A stretch of DNA of 64,000 nt. Origin: UBA11606 sp964504305. Its GTDB lineage: Bacteria > Actinomycetota > Acidimicrobiia > Acidimicrobiales > Aldehydirespiratoraceae. The stretch covers positions 186,001 through 250,000 of the forward strand of contig CAZDEB010000003.1 of the NCBI GenBank assembly GCA_964504305.1, given 5' to 3'. This document shows, piece by piece, positions 24,423 to 33,720 of this stretch; the stretch's first letter is position 1, and each line of letters starts with the position of its first letter. Below the pieces are notes generated by a model, which saw only the letters and a program-made list of their open reading frames with translations, was not told where the DNA came from and made no database searches. A program made the translations under genes and the position numbers.

Positions 24423-27400
24423 GTGCTTCTCTCTGGCATATTTGACCCTCAACTAACTGAGATCAACCGGCTTGCATCGCGGCCCGCGCTCGAACCAGAC
24501 CAGGGGGCATGGCGTAAACCACTCGATGGCCAGTGGCAGTTTCGTCTAGTCGGCCGACCCGGCGATGCTCCCCGTCGTTGGCACGAGCCGGGTACCTCCG
24601 ATGCCAAGTGGCGGACGATCGAGGTGCCCGGGGTCTGGACCCGTCAGGACACCGGCGACTTTCCTCACTACACCAACATCGTGATGCCGTGGCCCGGCCT
24701 CGAACCTCCCGACGTAGCCGACCCAAACCCAACTGGCCTGTACCGCACCACGTTTACCGTTCCGCCGAACTGGCGCGCTCGCCAAGTTGTGGTGCACCTC
24801 GGAGCGGTCGAGAGCGTGGCCGCGGTGTGGTGCAACGGCCAGTTTGTGGGCATGGGCAAAGACTCGAGGCTGCCGAGCGAATTCGACCTGTCGCCATTTC
24901 TCGAAACCGGCAACAACTTGCTGGCCGTTATGGCGATTCGCTACAGCGATGCCACTTGGATCGAGGATCAAGACCACTGGTGGCACGGCGGCATCCATCG
25001 TTCGTGCTTCCTCGAAGCCCGCTCACCCAATCGAATTGACGACCTTGTGGTCGACGGCGACTTTGATCCGTCGAGCCGACGCGGCGAACTAACTGTCCAC
25101 GCTCGCGTGGCGGGTAGCACTGCGACGCAGGTCCGTGTCACTCTCGAAACCGAACGGGGCCGCCGCATAGGTCCAGTTCACACCGCCGGGGTGCACAGAG
25201 TTGACGACTCCTCTGATCTTGCCGCGGCATTGTCGTCGATGACTTTCGACGGTCCCGTGGCGCACGTCGTGGTTGGCTCGTTGGAGGTGCGTCCGTGGAG
25301 TGACGAGAACCCCACCCGCTACCGGGTCACAACGGAGCTGCTCGCCCCGGGGGAGGAAGTCCTCGAGACCCACACCAACTTGGTGGGGTTTCGACGAGTT
25401 GAGGTCCGACACCGGCGACTCTTGGTCAACGGACAGCCGATCGTGATCCACGGGGTGAATCGCCACGATCATCACCCCGCCAACGCCAAAACGTTGACCC
25501 TTGACGAGATGCGAGCCGACCTCGTCTTGATGAAACGTCACAATATCAACGCCGTTCGGACCGCTCACTACCCCAACGACCATCAGCTGCTTGATCTTTG
25601 CGACGAGCTGGGCCTCTACGTCATCGACGAAGCGAACGTAGAAAGCCACGCCTGTCAGGCGTCGTTGGCCAACGATCCCCGCTGGGCCGCGGCCATAACC
25701 GAACGGGTCAGACGCATGGTTCTGCGCGACAGGAGCCACCCGTGCATCATTGGCTGGTCGTTGGGGAACGAGTCCGGTCACGGCCCGTGTCACGACTCGG
25801 CCGCCGCGTGGATTCGGGCCATCGACCCAACCCGGTTCGTGCATTACGAAGGGGCCATTGCCGATCGCTTCGGTGTTGGTCACCGAGCGGGCGACGCCGA
25901 GCGGATCTGTCGACCGCCGTCGGAGAGGGAGAGGATCACCACCGATGTGGTGTGCCCCATGTATTCCCCGGTCGATGACATTGTGCGTTGGGCTCGCTGG
26001 GCTGAGCGCACCGAAGGCGACGACCGTCCTTTGCTCATGTGTGAGTTCTCCCACGCCATGGGAAACTCCAACGGTTCGATCGTCGACTACGTCGACGCTT
26101 TTCACGCCGAGCCGGCCCTGACCGGCGGCTTCGTTTGGGACTGGCGCGACCAAGGGTTGGCCGAAACCGACAAGCACGGACGCTTCTATTGGGCTTACGG
26201 CGGTCACTTCGGCGAGCAAATCCACGACGCCAACTTCTGCATCAACGGGCTGGTCGGTCCGGATCTGACGCCTCACCCAGCCCTGCGCGAGTACATGTGG
26301 GCGGGCCGTCCTGCGGTTGTGACTCACGTTCGTGGTCGCACGATCAAGGTTGACAACCGCCGGCGCTTCGGCGACCTATCGGACCTTCGACTCCGGTGGA
26401 AGCTCACCTCCGATTCTGTTGTGGTGGCTCGCGGCGAACTCGATGTGCAAGTCGAGGCGATGAGTAGCCGCAACGTGACATTGCCGGCGGCGGCGGTCGC
26501 GAAGGGTGCGGGGTGTTATCTAGATGTCGAGTGGGTCACCCGTCGTCGCAATGGGTGGGCCGAACGAGGTCACGTTGTTGGCTGGGACCAGATGGTGTTG
26601 CGAGACGAGCAACAAGCGGCCACCCGGCCCGCCAACCAGTTGACGGCCGTGGTCGACGATCAGGGTCAGATCAGCGTGGTGGACGAACGCTTCGGCCCGC
26701 TCATCTCCGGGATCGACGCCAACCTTTGGCGTGCCCCGATCGACAACGACGGGGCTATCGGAGGATGGCTGGCCGGACTCAACAGTTTGCGGCGATCCTG
26801 GACTCGCTGGGGGCTCGACGACCTGACCGTCGAAGTCGACGAGGTTCGTCGCAGCCGAGGGCGGATCCAGATAGAGCGTCGGCTACGGGGAACAGACGAG
26901 GCGGCGACGCACCGCACGGTTGTGACCCACGAAAACGGCACGGTTCGGTTTCGCGAGACGATCGAGACTCCAGCGCAGTGGACTGATCTGGCCCGAGTGG
27001 GGGTGCGATTCGAGGTGACGAAAGATCTGATCGATCTGATGTGGGATGGTCTCGGTCCGCTCGAGACGTATCCCGACCGGTGCGCTTCGGCAACGCGAGG
27101 CGAGTGGCGCTCGAGGATCACCGATCAGTTCCATCCTTATGTGGTCCCCCAGGAAACGGCCGCCCACGTCGAAACCAGATCTTTCGAGCTGCGACGCGCC
27201 GACGGAACCGGGTTGATCTTTGTCGCGTCGGGCAAGCCGCTTATTTTCAGTGCCCGGCCCTACAACGACCACGATCTGGCGGCGGCCGCCACGTGGGCCG
27301 AGCTGCCGTTGGACCCTCGAACGCAAGTAACGATCGATACCGCGATGCGAGGTCTCGGCACCGGCATCTGTGGCCCCGACACGTTGCCGAAGTACCGGCT

Positions 27401-27446
27401 CGGCCCGGGTCGTTACAGCTGGGAATGGACGGTGATGGCCACTTAG
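24423..27446 (+). CDS. lacZ: Glycoside hydrolase family 2 beta-galactosidase (LacZ type)
   Basis: The 1007-residue protein has the complete LacZ order: sugar-binding domain (NPTGLYRTTFTVPPNW), immunoglobulin-like domains, the TIM barrel with acid/base Glu450 in GNESGHG and nucleophile Glu541 in MCEFSHAMGNSNG, and the C-terminal beta-sandwich (Bgal small chain, LWRAPIDNDGAIGGW). There is no signal peptide, so it is cytoplasmic. The size matches E. coli LacZ. No sugar transporter or lac-type regulator is adjacent, and the true substrate is not certain. Confidence 0.92.
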   Translation: MLLSGIFDPQLTEINRLASRPALEPDQGAWRKPLDGQWQFRLVGRPGDAPRRWHEPGTSDAKWRTIEVPGVWTRQDTGDFPHYTNIVMPWPGLEPPDVADPNPTGLYRTTFTVPPNWRARQVVVHLGAVESVAAVWCNGQFVGMGKDSRLPSEFDLSPFLETGNNLLAVMAIRYSDATWIEDQDHWWHGGIHRSCFLEARSPNRIDDLVVDGDFDPSSRRGELTVHARVAGSTATQVRVTLETERGRRIGPVHTAGVHRVDDSSDLAAALSSMTFDGPVAHVVVGSLEVRPWSDENPTRYRVTTELLAPGEEVLETHTNLVGFRRVEVRHRRLLVNGQPIVIHGVNRHDHHPANAKTLTLDEMRADLVLMKRHNINAVRTAHYPNDHQLLDLCDELGLYVIDEANVESHACQASLANDPRWAAAITERVRRMVLRDRSHPCIIGWSLGNESGHGPCHDSAAAWIRAIDPTRFVHYEGAIADRFGVGHRAGDAERICRPPSERERITTDVVCPMYSPVDDIVRWARWAERTEGDDRPLLMCEFSHAMGNSNGSIVDYVDAFHAEPALTGGFVWDWRDQGLAETDKHGRFYWAYGGHFGEQIHDANFCINGLVGPDLTPHPALREYMWAGRPAVVTHVRGRTIKVDNRRRFGDLSDLRLRWKLTSDSVVVARGELDVQVEAMSSRNVTLPAAAVAKGAGCYLDVEWVTRRRNGWAERGHVVGWDQMVLRDEQQAATRPANQLTAVVDDQGQISVVDERFGPLISGIDANLWRAPIDNDGAIGGWLAGLNSLRRSWTRWGLDDLTVEVDEVRRSRGRIQIERRLRGTDEAATHRTVVTHENGTVRFRETIETPAQWTDLARVGVRFEVTKDLIDLMWDGLGPLETYPDRCASATRGEWRSRITDQFHPYVVPQETAAHVETRSFELRRADGTGLIFVASGKPLIFSARPYNDHDLAAAATWAELPLDPRTQVTIDTAMRGLGTGICGPDTLPKYRLGPGRYSWEWTVMAT

Positions 27447-27448
27447 CC

Positions 27449-28615
27449 CTAGTGGCCGGGAGTGAGAGGGCCCGCAAGGCCCACTCGGTCGGCCGCCAGG
27501 TCGGCTTCGGTCAGCCCTACATCCAGCAGCGAGCGGGGCAGCGCCCCGGTGGTTATCAGCGAAGTGGTGGCTTGGGCCAGACCATCCGAGGTGTGGATGC
27601 CGTACCCGCCCTGCCCGACCAGCCAGAAAAAGCCTGGTCCATCGGGGGCGAACCCGGCTACCGGAGTTCGGTCGGCGGTGAACGTGCGTAGACCGGCCCA
27701 TGTAGAGCGAACGTGACGGGGTTCGAGAACGGTCCATTCGGCGAGAGTCTGAAGCCCTAGAGCTACGTCGATTTCTTCGGGTTTGGCGTCGCACGGTGGC
27801 GAGGGGGTTTCGTCGGCCGGCGAGACCATGAGGCCGCCCGGTTCGGGTTTTGCGTAGCCGCTCATGGGAGCGTTGTCGGGTTCGAACGAGGTGAGCGGCC
27901 ACCGCTGCGAGTCGGTGTAACTGTCGGGGATGGCGGCGATGGCGATCGTGCGGCGCAGGGGGTGCAGTCCGACTGGAGTGATGCCGCCGAGCTCGGCCAC
28001 TTGGTCGCCCCACGCCCCCGCGGCGTTTACCACCACTGGGGTGCTGAACGAAGCGTTGGGGGTTACTACGGTCCATCCGTCGCCGGTTTGCGAGAGTGCG
28101 GTGACCGGACTCGACGCCGAGATGACGCCGCCGGTCGAGCGAAACCACCTCACCGAAACCTGATGAAGGCCCGCCACATCGATGTCCATGCCGTTGGGTT
28201 CGTGTAGCGCGGCGGCAACGTCGGGGCGCAGGATCGGTAGAAGTTCGCGAGCCTGGTCGCCATCCAAGAACTCGGTGGACGGAACCAGCTGTTGGGCGTG
28301 TTCGACCTCGGCTCTCAGGTCGTCAACGCGACCGGCCCGACCAACTTTGAGAAGTGGTCGTGGCCTCAGTATGGGCCCGTCAGCAAATTCTGGCGGCGGT
28401 GATTCGACAAAGGGGCGAGTCGCGACTGTAAGGCGGCGCACCGAATCGTTGCCGTAGTTCTCCAAAAACTGCGCCGCCGAACGTCCGGTGGTGTGATACG
28501 CCAGCGTGGGCTCGGCCTCGAGGAGGGTCACGGACAGGCCTTCGGCGCTCAGGCGAGCGGCCGCGCTGATCCCGGCAATCCCACCCCCGATAACGACAAC
28601 ATCAAACGTGGGCAT
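27449..28615 (-). CDS. FAD-dependent oxidoreductase (DAO family)
   Basis: The 388-residue protein opens with a Rossmann dinucleotide motif (DVVVIGGGIAGISAAARL) and ETEP-like LLEAEPTLAYHTTGRSA, then the DAO fold and a C-terminal GQGGYGIHTSDGLA segment. It resembles D-amino-acid or D-arginine dehydrogenases, which oxidise amines using FAD. The substrate cannot be read from sequence. A -10 box 7 bases before the ATG (28623-28628) marks a leaderless start. It is convergent with lacZ, with stops two bases apart. Confidence 0.85.
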   Translation of the reverse strand: MPTFDVVVIGGGIAGISAAARLSAEGLSVTLLEAEPTLAYHTTGRSAAQFLENYGNDSVRRLTVATRPFVESPPPEFADGPILRPRPLLKVGRAGRVDDLRAEVEHAQQLVPSTEFLDGDQARELLPILRPDVAAALHEPNGMDIDVAGLHQVSVRWFRSTGGVISASSPVTALSQTGDGWTVVTPNASFSTPVVVNAAGAWGDQVAELGGITPVGLHPLRRTIAIAAIPDSYTDSQRWPLTSFEPDNAPMSGYAKPEPGGLMVSPADETPSPPCDAKPEEIDVALGLQTLAEWTVLEPRHVRSTWAGLRTFTADRTPVAGFAPDGPGFFWLVGQGGYGIHTSDGLAQATTSLITTGALPRSLLDVGLTEADLAADRVGLAGPLTPGH

Positions 28616-28622
28616 CGCCGCG

Positions 28623-28628
28623 AGCCTA
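28623..28628 (-). promoter_or_regulatory. Putative -10 box, leaderless start of the FAD oxidoreductase
   Basis: Minus-strand TAGGCT, 7 bases before the ATG at 28615. Confidence 0.5.
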
Positions 28629-28692
28629 GGTGACCATTGCGGTTGGTGCCGCGCCGTTGACTAACATCGGGCCAGCCCTTAAAGGAGATCTC

Positions 28693-29268
28693 ATGGCCGT
28701 CACCGACATCAATCCGGCGAGCTTCAAACGGATGGACGAGTCGACCGCCGAACAGTGGGCCGTGATCGGGCAGGCCACCAACGACAATCAGGGCCGGGTG
28801 GCCGATCGGCTGATCATGTTGCTCGAATCGTTGGCCGAGATAAGCGACGGTTTCATCACCGATCAACTCACCCATTGCCTTCAGACCGCCACCATGGCCG
28901 AGCGGGCCGGAGCCGACGAAGAGATGGTTTTTGGTGCGCTGATGCACGACGTCGGCAAGGCCATTTCGGTGCCGAACCACGGCGGTATCTCCGCGGAGAT
29001 GATCCGGCCCTATGTTCGCGACGACGTGTACCAGTCGATCAAGAACCATCAAGATTTCCAAGGCATGCACTACTACCACCACTTCGGTGTGGCGACCGAT
29101 ATGCGCGATCGGTTCAAGGACGAATCTTGGTTCGGCCTGTGTGAGCAGTTCACCGACGAGTGGGACCAACAAGCCTTCGACCCCGATTACGACACGCGGC
29201 CACTCGAGCATTTCGAGCCGTTGATCCGCAGCATTACTGCCCAAGCCAAGATTCCCCTTGGGGGCTAG
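28693..29268 (+). CDS. HD-domain protein resembling di-iron oxygenases (PhnZ/TmpB type)
   Basis: The 191-residue protein contains HD-domain ligands His61, His85-Asp86 (ALMHDVGKA), His96 and His119 and a histidine-rich MHYYHHFG. The C-terminal WDQQAFDPDYDTRPLEHFEP resembles the tail of PhnZ/TmpB-like HD oxygenases, which use a mixed-valent di-iron centre on phosphonates or amino alcohols. A phosphohydrolase role is the main alternative. The ATG at 28693 has a perfect AAAGGAGAT ribosome binding site. Its stop overlaps that of selD by four bases. Confidence 0.7.
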   Translation: MAVTDINPASFKRMDESTAEQWAVIGQATNDNQGRVADRLIMLLESLAEISDGFITDQLTHCLQTATMAERAGADEEMVFGALMHDVGKAISVPNHGGISAEMIRPYVRDDVYQSIKNHQDFQGMHYYHHFGVATDMRDRFKDESWFGLCEQFTDEWDQQAFDPDYDTRPLEHFEPLIRSITAQAKIPLGG

Positions 29269-30302
29269 TCGCGGATAATCGCTATCCGGCCCTCGCCGGG
29301 GCGGGCCCGACCGATCACCGATGCCATATGGCCGGTGGCGGTGAGCCGGGAGAGCACATCGAAAGCGGCGTCAGGATCGACCCCGAACACCAGGCCGCCG
29401 CTGGTTTGGGCATCGGCCAGAAGGGTCACGTCGACGTCCTCGACGCCGTCGCCGATATCGAGGCGATCCTGTATCCAGCCGAGGTTGCGGCCGGTGCCTC
29501 CCGGCACCACCCCATCGAGGGCAAGCTCGCGTGCTCCCATGATCACCGGCACATCGTCGACCACCAACTCGAGGTTGACTCCGGATTCTTGAGCCATACG
29601 GCCGGCGTGGCCGAGCAACCCGAACCCGGTGACGTCGGTTGCTCCCTTGGCGCCATGGTCGACGGCGATTTGGGAGGCGGTTCCGTTGGTTTGAGTCATT
29701 GAAGTAACGGCCGCGGCAACGGTGACGTTGTCGGTTACCCCACGTTTGAGGGCGGTGGTGATTACCCCGATACCGAGAGGTTTGGTGAGGATCAGTACTT
29801 GTCCGGCGGTGAGTCCGGCGTTGGTGAGCATGCGGTCGGGGTGAACTTCGCCAACGACCGCCATGCCGTACTTTGGCTCGGGATCATCGACGGTGTGACC
29901 GCCCGCCACGATAAACCCACACTCTTCGCCGATGTCTTGGCCGCCACGCATCACGTCGGCCAGCAGATCGGTCGATAGTTCGTCGGTGTTCCAGCAAACC
30001 AGGTTGAGCGCCAGCAGGGGAGTGCCGCCCATGGCGTAAACATCAGATACCGCGTTTGCTGCTGCGACGCGGCCCCAGTCGTAGGCGTCGTCAACCACCG
30101 GGGTGATGAAGTCGGCAGTGAAAACCAGGGCGCGTTCGGGCGACAGTCGGTAGACCGCGGCGTCGTCGCCGCTGGTGGCGCCTACCAGGAGGTTTTCGGA
30201 GTTGACAGGTGAAAGCTGGCGCACGACCTGCGCCAATTCGCCGGGGGCGAGTTTGCAGCCTCAACCGGCCCCGTGACTGAACTCGGTGAGTCGTCGTGTC
30301 AT
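29265..30302 (-). CDS. selD: Selenide, water dikinase SelD containing selenocysteine (in-frame TGA)
   Basis: The frame from ATG 30302 reads MTRRLTEFSHGAG-U-GCKLAP and then continues in the SelD open frame to 29265, 345 residues. The TGA at 30263-30261 is codon 14, in the position that is Cys or Sec in all active SelD proteins (G-[CU]-GCK). Downstream features include GDDAAVY, ADFITPVVDD, the NAVSDVYAMGG motif and GGHTVDDPEP, all SelD. It makes selenophosphate from selenide and ATP. AAGGAGG lies 8 bases before the ATG, and a minus-strand TAGGGT at 30353-30348 is a likely -10 box. A gene finder that treats TGA as stop would start the gene too late. Confidence 0.93.
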
Positions 30303-30358
30303 TGGCATCGCCTCCTTCCCGTCGCTCCGTGAGTGCGTTTCCCTCGCACCCTACGTCC

Positions 30359-30364
30359 TAAGGT
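30359..30364 (+). promoter_or_regulatory. Putative -10 box, leaderless start of the nitronate monooxygenase-like gene
   Basis: TAAGGT is 7 bases before the ATG at 30372. It is divergent to the selD promoter, about ten bases away. Confidence 0.5.
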
Positions 30365-30371
30365 GGCCGAC

Positions 30372-31442
30372 ATGGCAGCATCTCGCGACGTCGACCATCG
30401 GCTCCAGACCCGGATCACCAGACTCTTCGGCGTCGACTACCCGATCGTGCAAACCGGCATGGGTTGGGTGGCTGGTCCGTCGCTTGTCACCGGGACCGCC
30501 AACGCCGGCGGCTTGGGCATCCTGGCGTCGGCCACCATGACCCTCCCGGAGATGAAGTCGGCGATCGCGGCTGTCAAAGATCGCACCGAACGTCCGTTTG
30601 GCGTCAATTTGCGCACCGACTCAGCCGACGTTGCCGAGCGAGTCGATTGTCTCATTGCCGAGGGTGTGCGGGTTGCGAGCTTCGCTCAAGCGCCCCGACC
30701 CGACATGGTCAAGAAACTCAAAGACGGCGGGCTGATTGTGGTGCCGACGGTCGGGGCCAAGCGCCACGCCGAGAAGGTCGCCGAATGGGGCGTCGACGCG
30801 GTTCTTTGCCAAGGCGGAGAAGGAGGCGGCCACACCGGCACCGTCCCGACCAGTTTGCTGTTGCCCCAGATCCTTGACGCGGTCGATATCCCCGTCGTGG
30901 CGGCGGGCGGGTTTCACGACGGTCGAGGCCTTGCGGCGGCGCTTAGTTGGGGCGCGGACGCCATCGCCATGGGCACCCGCTTCTTGCTCACCGCCGACAG
31001 TTCGGTACCGGACCAAATCAAGTCGGCCTATCTCGCCACGCCGGTGACCGGAACGGTGGTGTCGCGCGCTGTCGATGGGGCCCCGCAACGAGTGATCCGC
31101 ACCGACATGGTCGATTCGTTGGAGAGGGCCGGTCTGTTGAGGCTGCCTCGGGCCGCCGCCAATGCTCTGCGGTTTCGCAAGCTCACCGGCACCTCGGTCG
31201 GCGCTCTTGTTCGCGAAGGGTTGGCCATGAAGAAGAGCCAGGATCTGACCTGGTCTCAGCTGGCGATGGCCGCCAACGCACCGATGCTGACGCGCGCCTC
31301 GATGGTCGAAGGCAACATCGAGGTGGGGATCTTGCCCACCGGGCAGTGCGTTGGGGTCGTCGACGATTTACCGACCTGCGAGGCGCTGATCCAACGAATT
31401 GTTGCCGAAGCAACCGCGCGGTTCGATGCCGTGTGCTCTTAG
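30372..31442 (+). CDS. Nitronate monooxygenase-like FMN protein
   Basis: The 356-residue TIM-barrel FMN protein has the family landmarks IVQTGMGWVAGPSL, ANAGGLGILA, LCQGGEGGGHTG (histidine of the GGHxG motif) and PVVAAGGFHDGRGLAAAL. Family members oxidise nitronates or act as enoyl reductases; the precise substrate is unknown. The start at ATG 30372 is supported by the leaderless -10 box. The last codon lies just upstream of the cobalamin riboswitch. Confidence 0.85.
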   Translation: MAASRDVDHRLQTRITRLFGVDYPIVQTGMGWVAGPSLVTGTANAGGLGILASATMTLPEMKSAIAAVKDRTERPFGVNLRTDSADVAERVDCLIAEGVRVASFAQAPRPDMVKKLKDGGLIVVPTVGAKRHAEKVAEWGVDAVLCQGGEGGGHTGTVPTSLLLPQILDAVDIPVVAAGGFHDGRGLAAALSWGADAIAMGTRFLLTADSSVPDQIKSAYLATPVTGTVVSRAVDGAPQRVIRTDMVDSLERAGLLRLPRAAANALRFRKLTGTSVGALVREGLAMKKSQDLTWSQLAMAANAPMLTRASMVEGNIEVGILPTGQCVGVVDDLPTCEALIQRIVAEATARFDAVCS

Positions 31443-31445
31443 AAT
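31440..31445 (+). promoter_or_regulatory. Putative -10 box of the btuFCD transcript
   Basis: TAGAAT spans the stop codon of the preceding gene. Transcription would begin near 31452, just ahead of the riboswitch. Confidence 0.4.
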
Positions 31446-31449
31446 CTTC

Positions 31450-31560
31450 GCGGTTCGGTAGTTAGCGAAGTCGGTGCGATTCCGACGCTGTCCCGCAACG
31501 GTGATGTTGTCTCCTCGGAGGCCACTAAGTCCGGTCGCCTTTCTGCAGAACATGAACGAA
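31450..31560 (+). promoter_or_regulatory. Cobalamin riboswitch
   Basis: The core GCGAAGTCGGTGCGATTCCG and the B12-box-like CTGTCCCGCAACGGTGA (31488-31504) match the conserved cobalamin aptamer, followed by AGTCCGGTCGCC. It lies 80-190 bases upstream of btuF, with a variable region that could form the expression platform. Cobalamin binding should switch off btuFCD. Exact ends are estimated. Confidence 0.85.
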
Positions 31561-31641
31561 CCGACCCTCGAGGACAGGGGCGGCTCGTGCGTCGGACCTC
31601 CGTCGCTCGTGCCACCATCTCGAGCCACAGGAGGAAATCCG

Positions 31642-32634
31642 ATGAAGAAATTGTCCGCCCTGCTTCTGGCCTTCATGCTGCTCGCCGCGGCGTGTGGCTC
31701 AGACAGTGGCTCCACCGAAGCATCAACCGACAACGCGGCTGACGCAACGGCCGACGCAACGGCCGACGAAACCGCGGTCGAGGAACCAGCAGCCGCGGTC
31801 GACGAACCAGCAGCTGCGGCTGACGCTGCCGCTTCCGACGAAGCCGCCGCGCCGGCGATTCCCGAACGTATCGTCTCGATCTCGCCGACCGCCACCGAGA
31901 TTCTGTTCGCTATCGGCGCGGGCGACCGTGTTGTGGCCGTTGACGTTTATTCGTACTTCCCCGAAGAAGCGCCGGTCACCGAGCTTGATGGGTTCAGCCC
32001 CAACGTCGAAGCGATCGCTGCTTACGAACCGGACCTGGTTGTGATGCAAGGCAGCGGTGACGTTGCCGCGGCGCTCGAAGCCATCGGCGTCACTGTTGTT
32101 GTGCAGGGCGGCCCGGCCTCACTTGAAGACGTATACAGCCAGATCCGCGAATTGGGTGAGGCCACCGGCAACACCCAAGAAGCCATCGATCTCGAAGAGG
32201 AAATGTCGACCGAAATCGACGACTTGCTTGCCGATGCGCCGTCGGCTGACGGGCTCAGCTACTACCACGAGCTTGACAACACGCTGTACTCGATTACCAG
32301 CTCGACCTTTATCGGCGAAATTTATGCCTTGTTCGGGTTGACCAACGTGGCCGACCCGGCCGATTCTGACGGGTCGTCGTTTGGTTACCCGCAGCTCAGT
32401 GACGAGTTCCTCGTCGACGCCGACCCCGACTTGATCTTCTTGGCCGACACGTTGTGCTGTGCCCAGAACGCCGAAGTTGTGGCCGAACGTCCCGGGTGGG
32501 ATCAGCTTTCGGCGGTAAAGAACGCCAACGTGATCGAGCTCAATGATGACGTTGTTTCGCGCTGGGGCCCACGGCTCGTGGACTTTGTGGGTTGGATTGC
32601 CGATGCCCTTCACGGAGTCGCTGCTCAGGGTTGA
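31642..32634 (+). CDS. btuF: Cobalamin ABC transporter substrate-binding lipoprotein (BtuF-like)
   Basis: The 330-residue protein has a lipoprotein signal (LLAAAC, Cys18), a low-complexity Ala/Asp/Glu linker (ADATADATADETAVEEPAA) and a periplasmic-binding-protein fold with IPERIVSISPTATEILFAIG, the signature of the BtuF/FhuD class. It captures corrinoids at the outer face of the membrane. The riboswitch upstream identifies cobalamin rather than iron as the substrate. The ATG at 31642 has a good CAGGAGGAAA ribosome binding site; the frame is open upstream through the riboswitch but is not coding there. Confidence 0.9.
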   Translation: MKKLSALLLAFMLLAAACGSDSGSTEASTDNAADATADATADETAVEEPAAAVDEPAAAADAAASDEAAAPAIPERIVSISPTATEILFAIGAGDRVVAVDVYSYFPEEAPVTELDGFSPNVEAIAAYEPDLVVMQGSGDVAAALEAIGVTVVVQGGPASLEDVYSQIRELGEATGNTQEAIDLEEEMSTEIDDLLADAPSADGLSYYHELDNTLYSITSSTFIGEIYALFGLTNVADPADSDGSSFGYPQLSDEFLVDADPDLIFLADTLCCAQNAEVVAERPGWDQLSAVKNANVIELNDDVVSRWGPRLVDFVGWIADALHGVAAQG

Positions 32635-32640
32635 TGGTCG

Positions 32641-33720
32641 TTGACTGATTCGTCGTCTCGACTGTCGCCGGACCGGCCGGAGGGGTTGCCCGTGGCAACT
32701 CGTTTGTCGGCCGGCGCAGTTGGGGCGGCGTTCGGCGTCTTGGTTTTGTCGGTCTTGGCCGGGCTCACTATCGGACCGGTCGACATGGCCCCCCACCGGG
32801 TGCTTCTGCAATTGCTCGACACGGTTCCTGGTTTCGCCGTTGATTCTGGACTGTCCGACACCCATGCGGCGATCGTCGAGAAAATTCGTCTGCCACGGGT
32901 GGTGCTCGGGCTTCTGGTCGGAGCGACCTTGTCGGTCAGCGGAGCTTCTTATCAGGGGGCGTTTCGTAACCCGCTAGCGGACCCGTACCTGCTTGGCATC
33001 GCCGCTGGCGCCGGCCTGGGCGCCACCATCATGATCACCGGCGGGTTTGGCGACGGCGCGGGCATTTGGGATCCGGTGCCGCTGGCCGCGTTCGTTGGCG
33101 CTCTCGCGGCCGTAGTTATCTCTTTTGTTGCTGGCCATATCGGCGGGCGGTCGACCGCCTCGCTGATCTTGGCCGGCGTTGCCGTGGCCAGCTTTCTGAC
33201 CGCATGTCAGACCTATGTGCTTCAGTCCAACAGCGACGCATTCCGAGAGGTCTACACCTGGATATTGGGCCGGATCGCGACGTCGGGTTGGGCCGAGCCG
33301 GCGCTAATGGCTCCCTACTTCGTGCTCACCGCGGTTGTGGTCCTTCGTTACGCACGGGCCCTTGACGTTTTGGCGGTGGGCGACGAGGAAGCACGGGCGC
33401 TGGGAATCAACCCCGGTCGGGTCCGCAGCATCGTTGTTGTCGCTGCTTCGCTCGGGGCCGCGGCTGCAGTATCGGTGAGCGGGCTTATCGGGTTCGTGGG
33501 CATCATCGTGCCCCACACCGTGCGTTTGGCGTTCGGAAGCAGCCACCGCGTGTTGTTGCCGCTGAGCATCATTTTGGGTGGGGCATTCATGGTGTTGGCC
33601 GATCTCGTGGCCCGCACGCTCGTTTCTCCAGCCGAACTTCCAATCGGTGTCGTCACCGCCTTTCTCGGCGCGCCGTTCTTCATCTTGGTTCTGCGAACCA
33701 GTCGTCGCGAGGTCTGGTGA
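32641..33720 (+). CDS. btuC: Cobalamin ABC transporter permease (FecCD family)
   Basis: The 359-residue protein has about ten membrane helices and the FecCD motifs IRLPRVVLGLLVGATLSVSG and GASYQGAFRNPLADPYLLGI, plus GFVGIIVPHTVRLAFG. It forms the BtuC-type channel. The start is a TTG at 32641, six bases after the btuF stop; a GTG at 32692 is an alternative. btuD overlaps its stop by one base. Confidence 0.9.
   Translation: MTDSSSRLSPDRPEGLPVATRLSAGAVGAAFGVLVLSVLAGLTIGPVDMAPHRVLLQLLDTVPGFAVDSGLSDTHAAIVEKIRLPRVVLGLLVGATLSVSGASYQGAFRNPLADPYLLGIAAGAGLGATIMITGGFGDGAGIWDPVPLAAFVGALAAVVISFVAGHIGGRSTASLILAGVAVASFLTACQTYVLQSNSDAFREVYTWILGRIATSGWAEPALMAPYFVLTAVVVLRYARALDVLAVGDEEARALGINPGRVRSIVVVAASLGAAAAVSVSGLIGFVGIIVPHTVRLAFGSSHRVLLPLSIILGGAFMVLADLVARTLVSPAELPIGVVTAFLGAPFFILVLRTSRREVW

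Noticed and set aside
25089..26327. 412-residue open frame antisense to the beta-galactosidase gene
   Set aside because: No recognisable domain; the plus strand holds the catalytic LacZ motifs.
26883..28148. 421-residue arginine-rich open frame across lacZ and the FAD oxidase
   Set aside because: Arginine/proline-rich composition typical of a wrong frame.
31474..31641. N-terminal extension of btuF
   Set aside because: It runs through the cobalamin riboswitch; the signal peptide starts at 31642.
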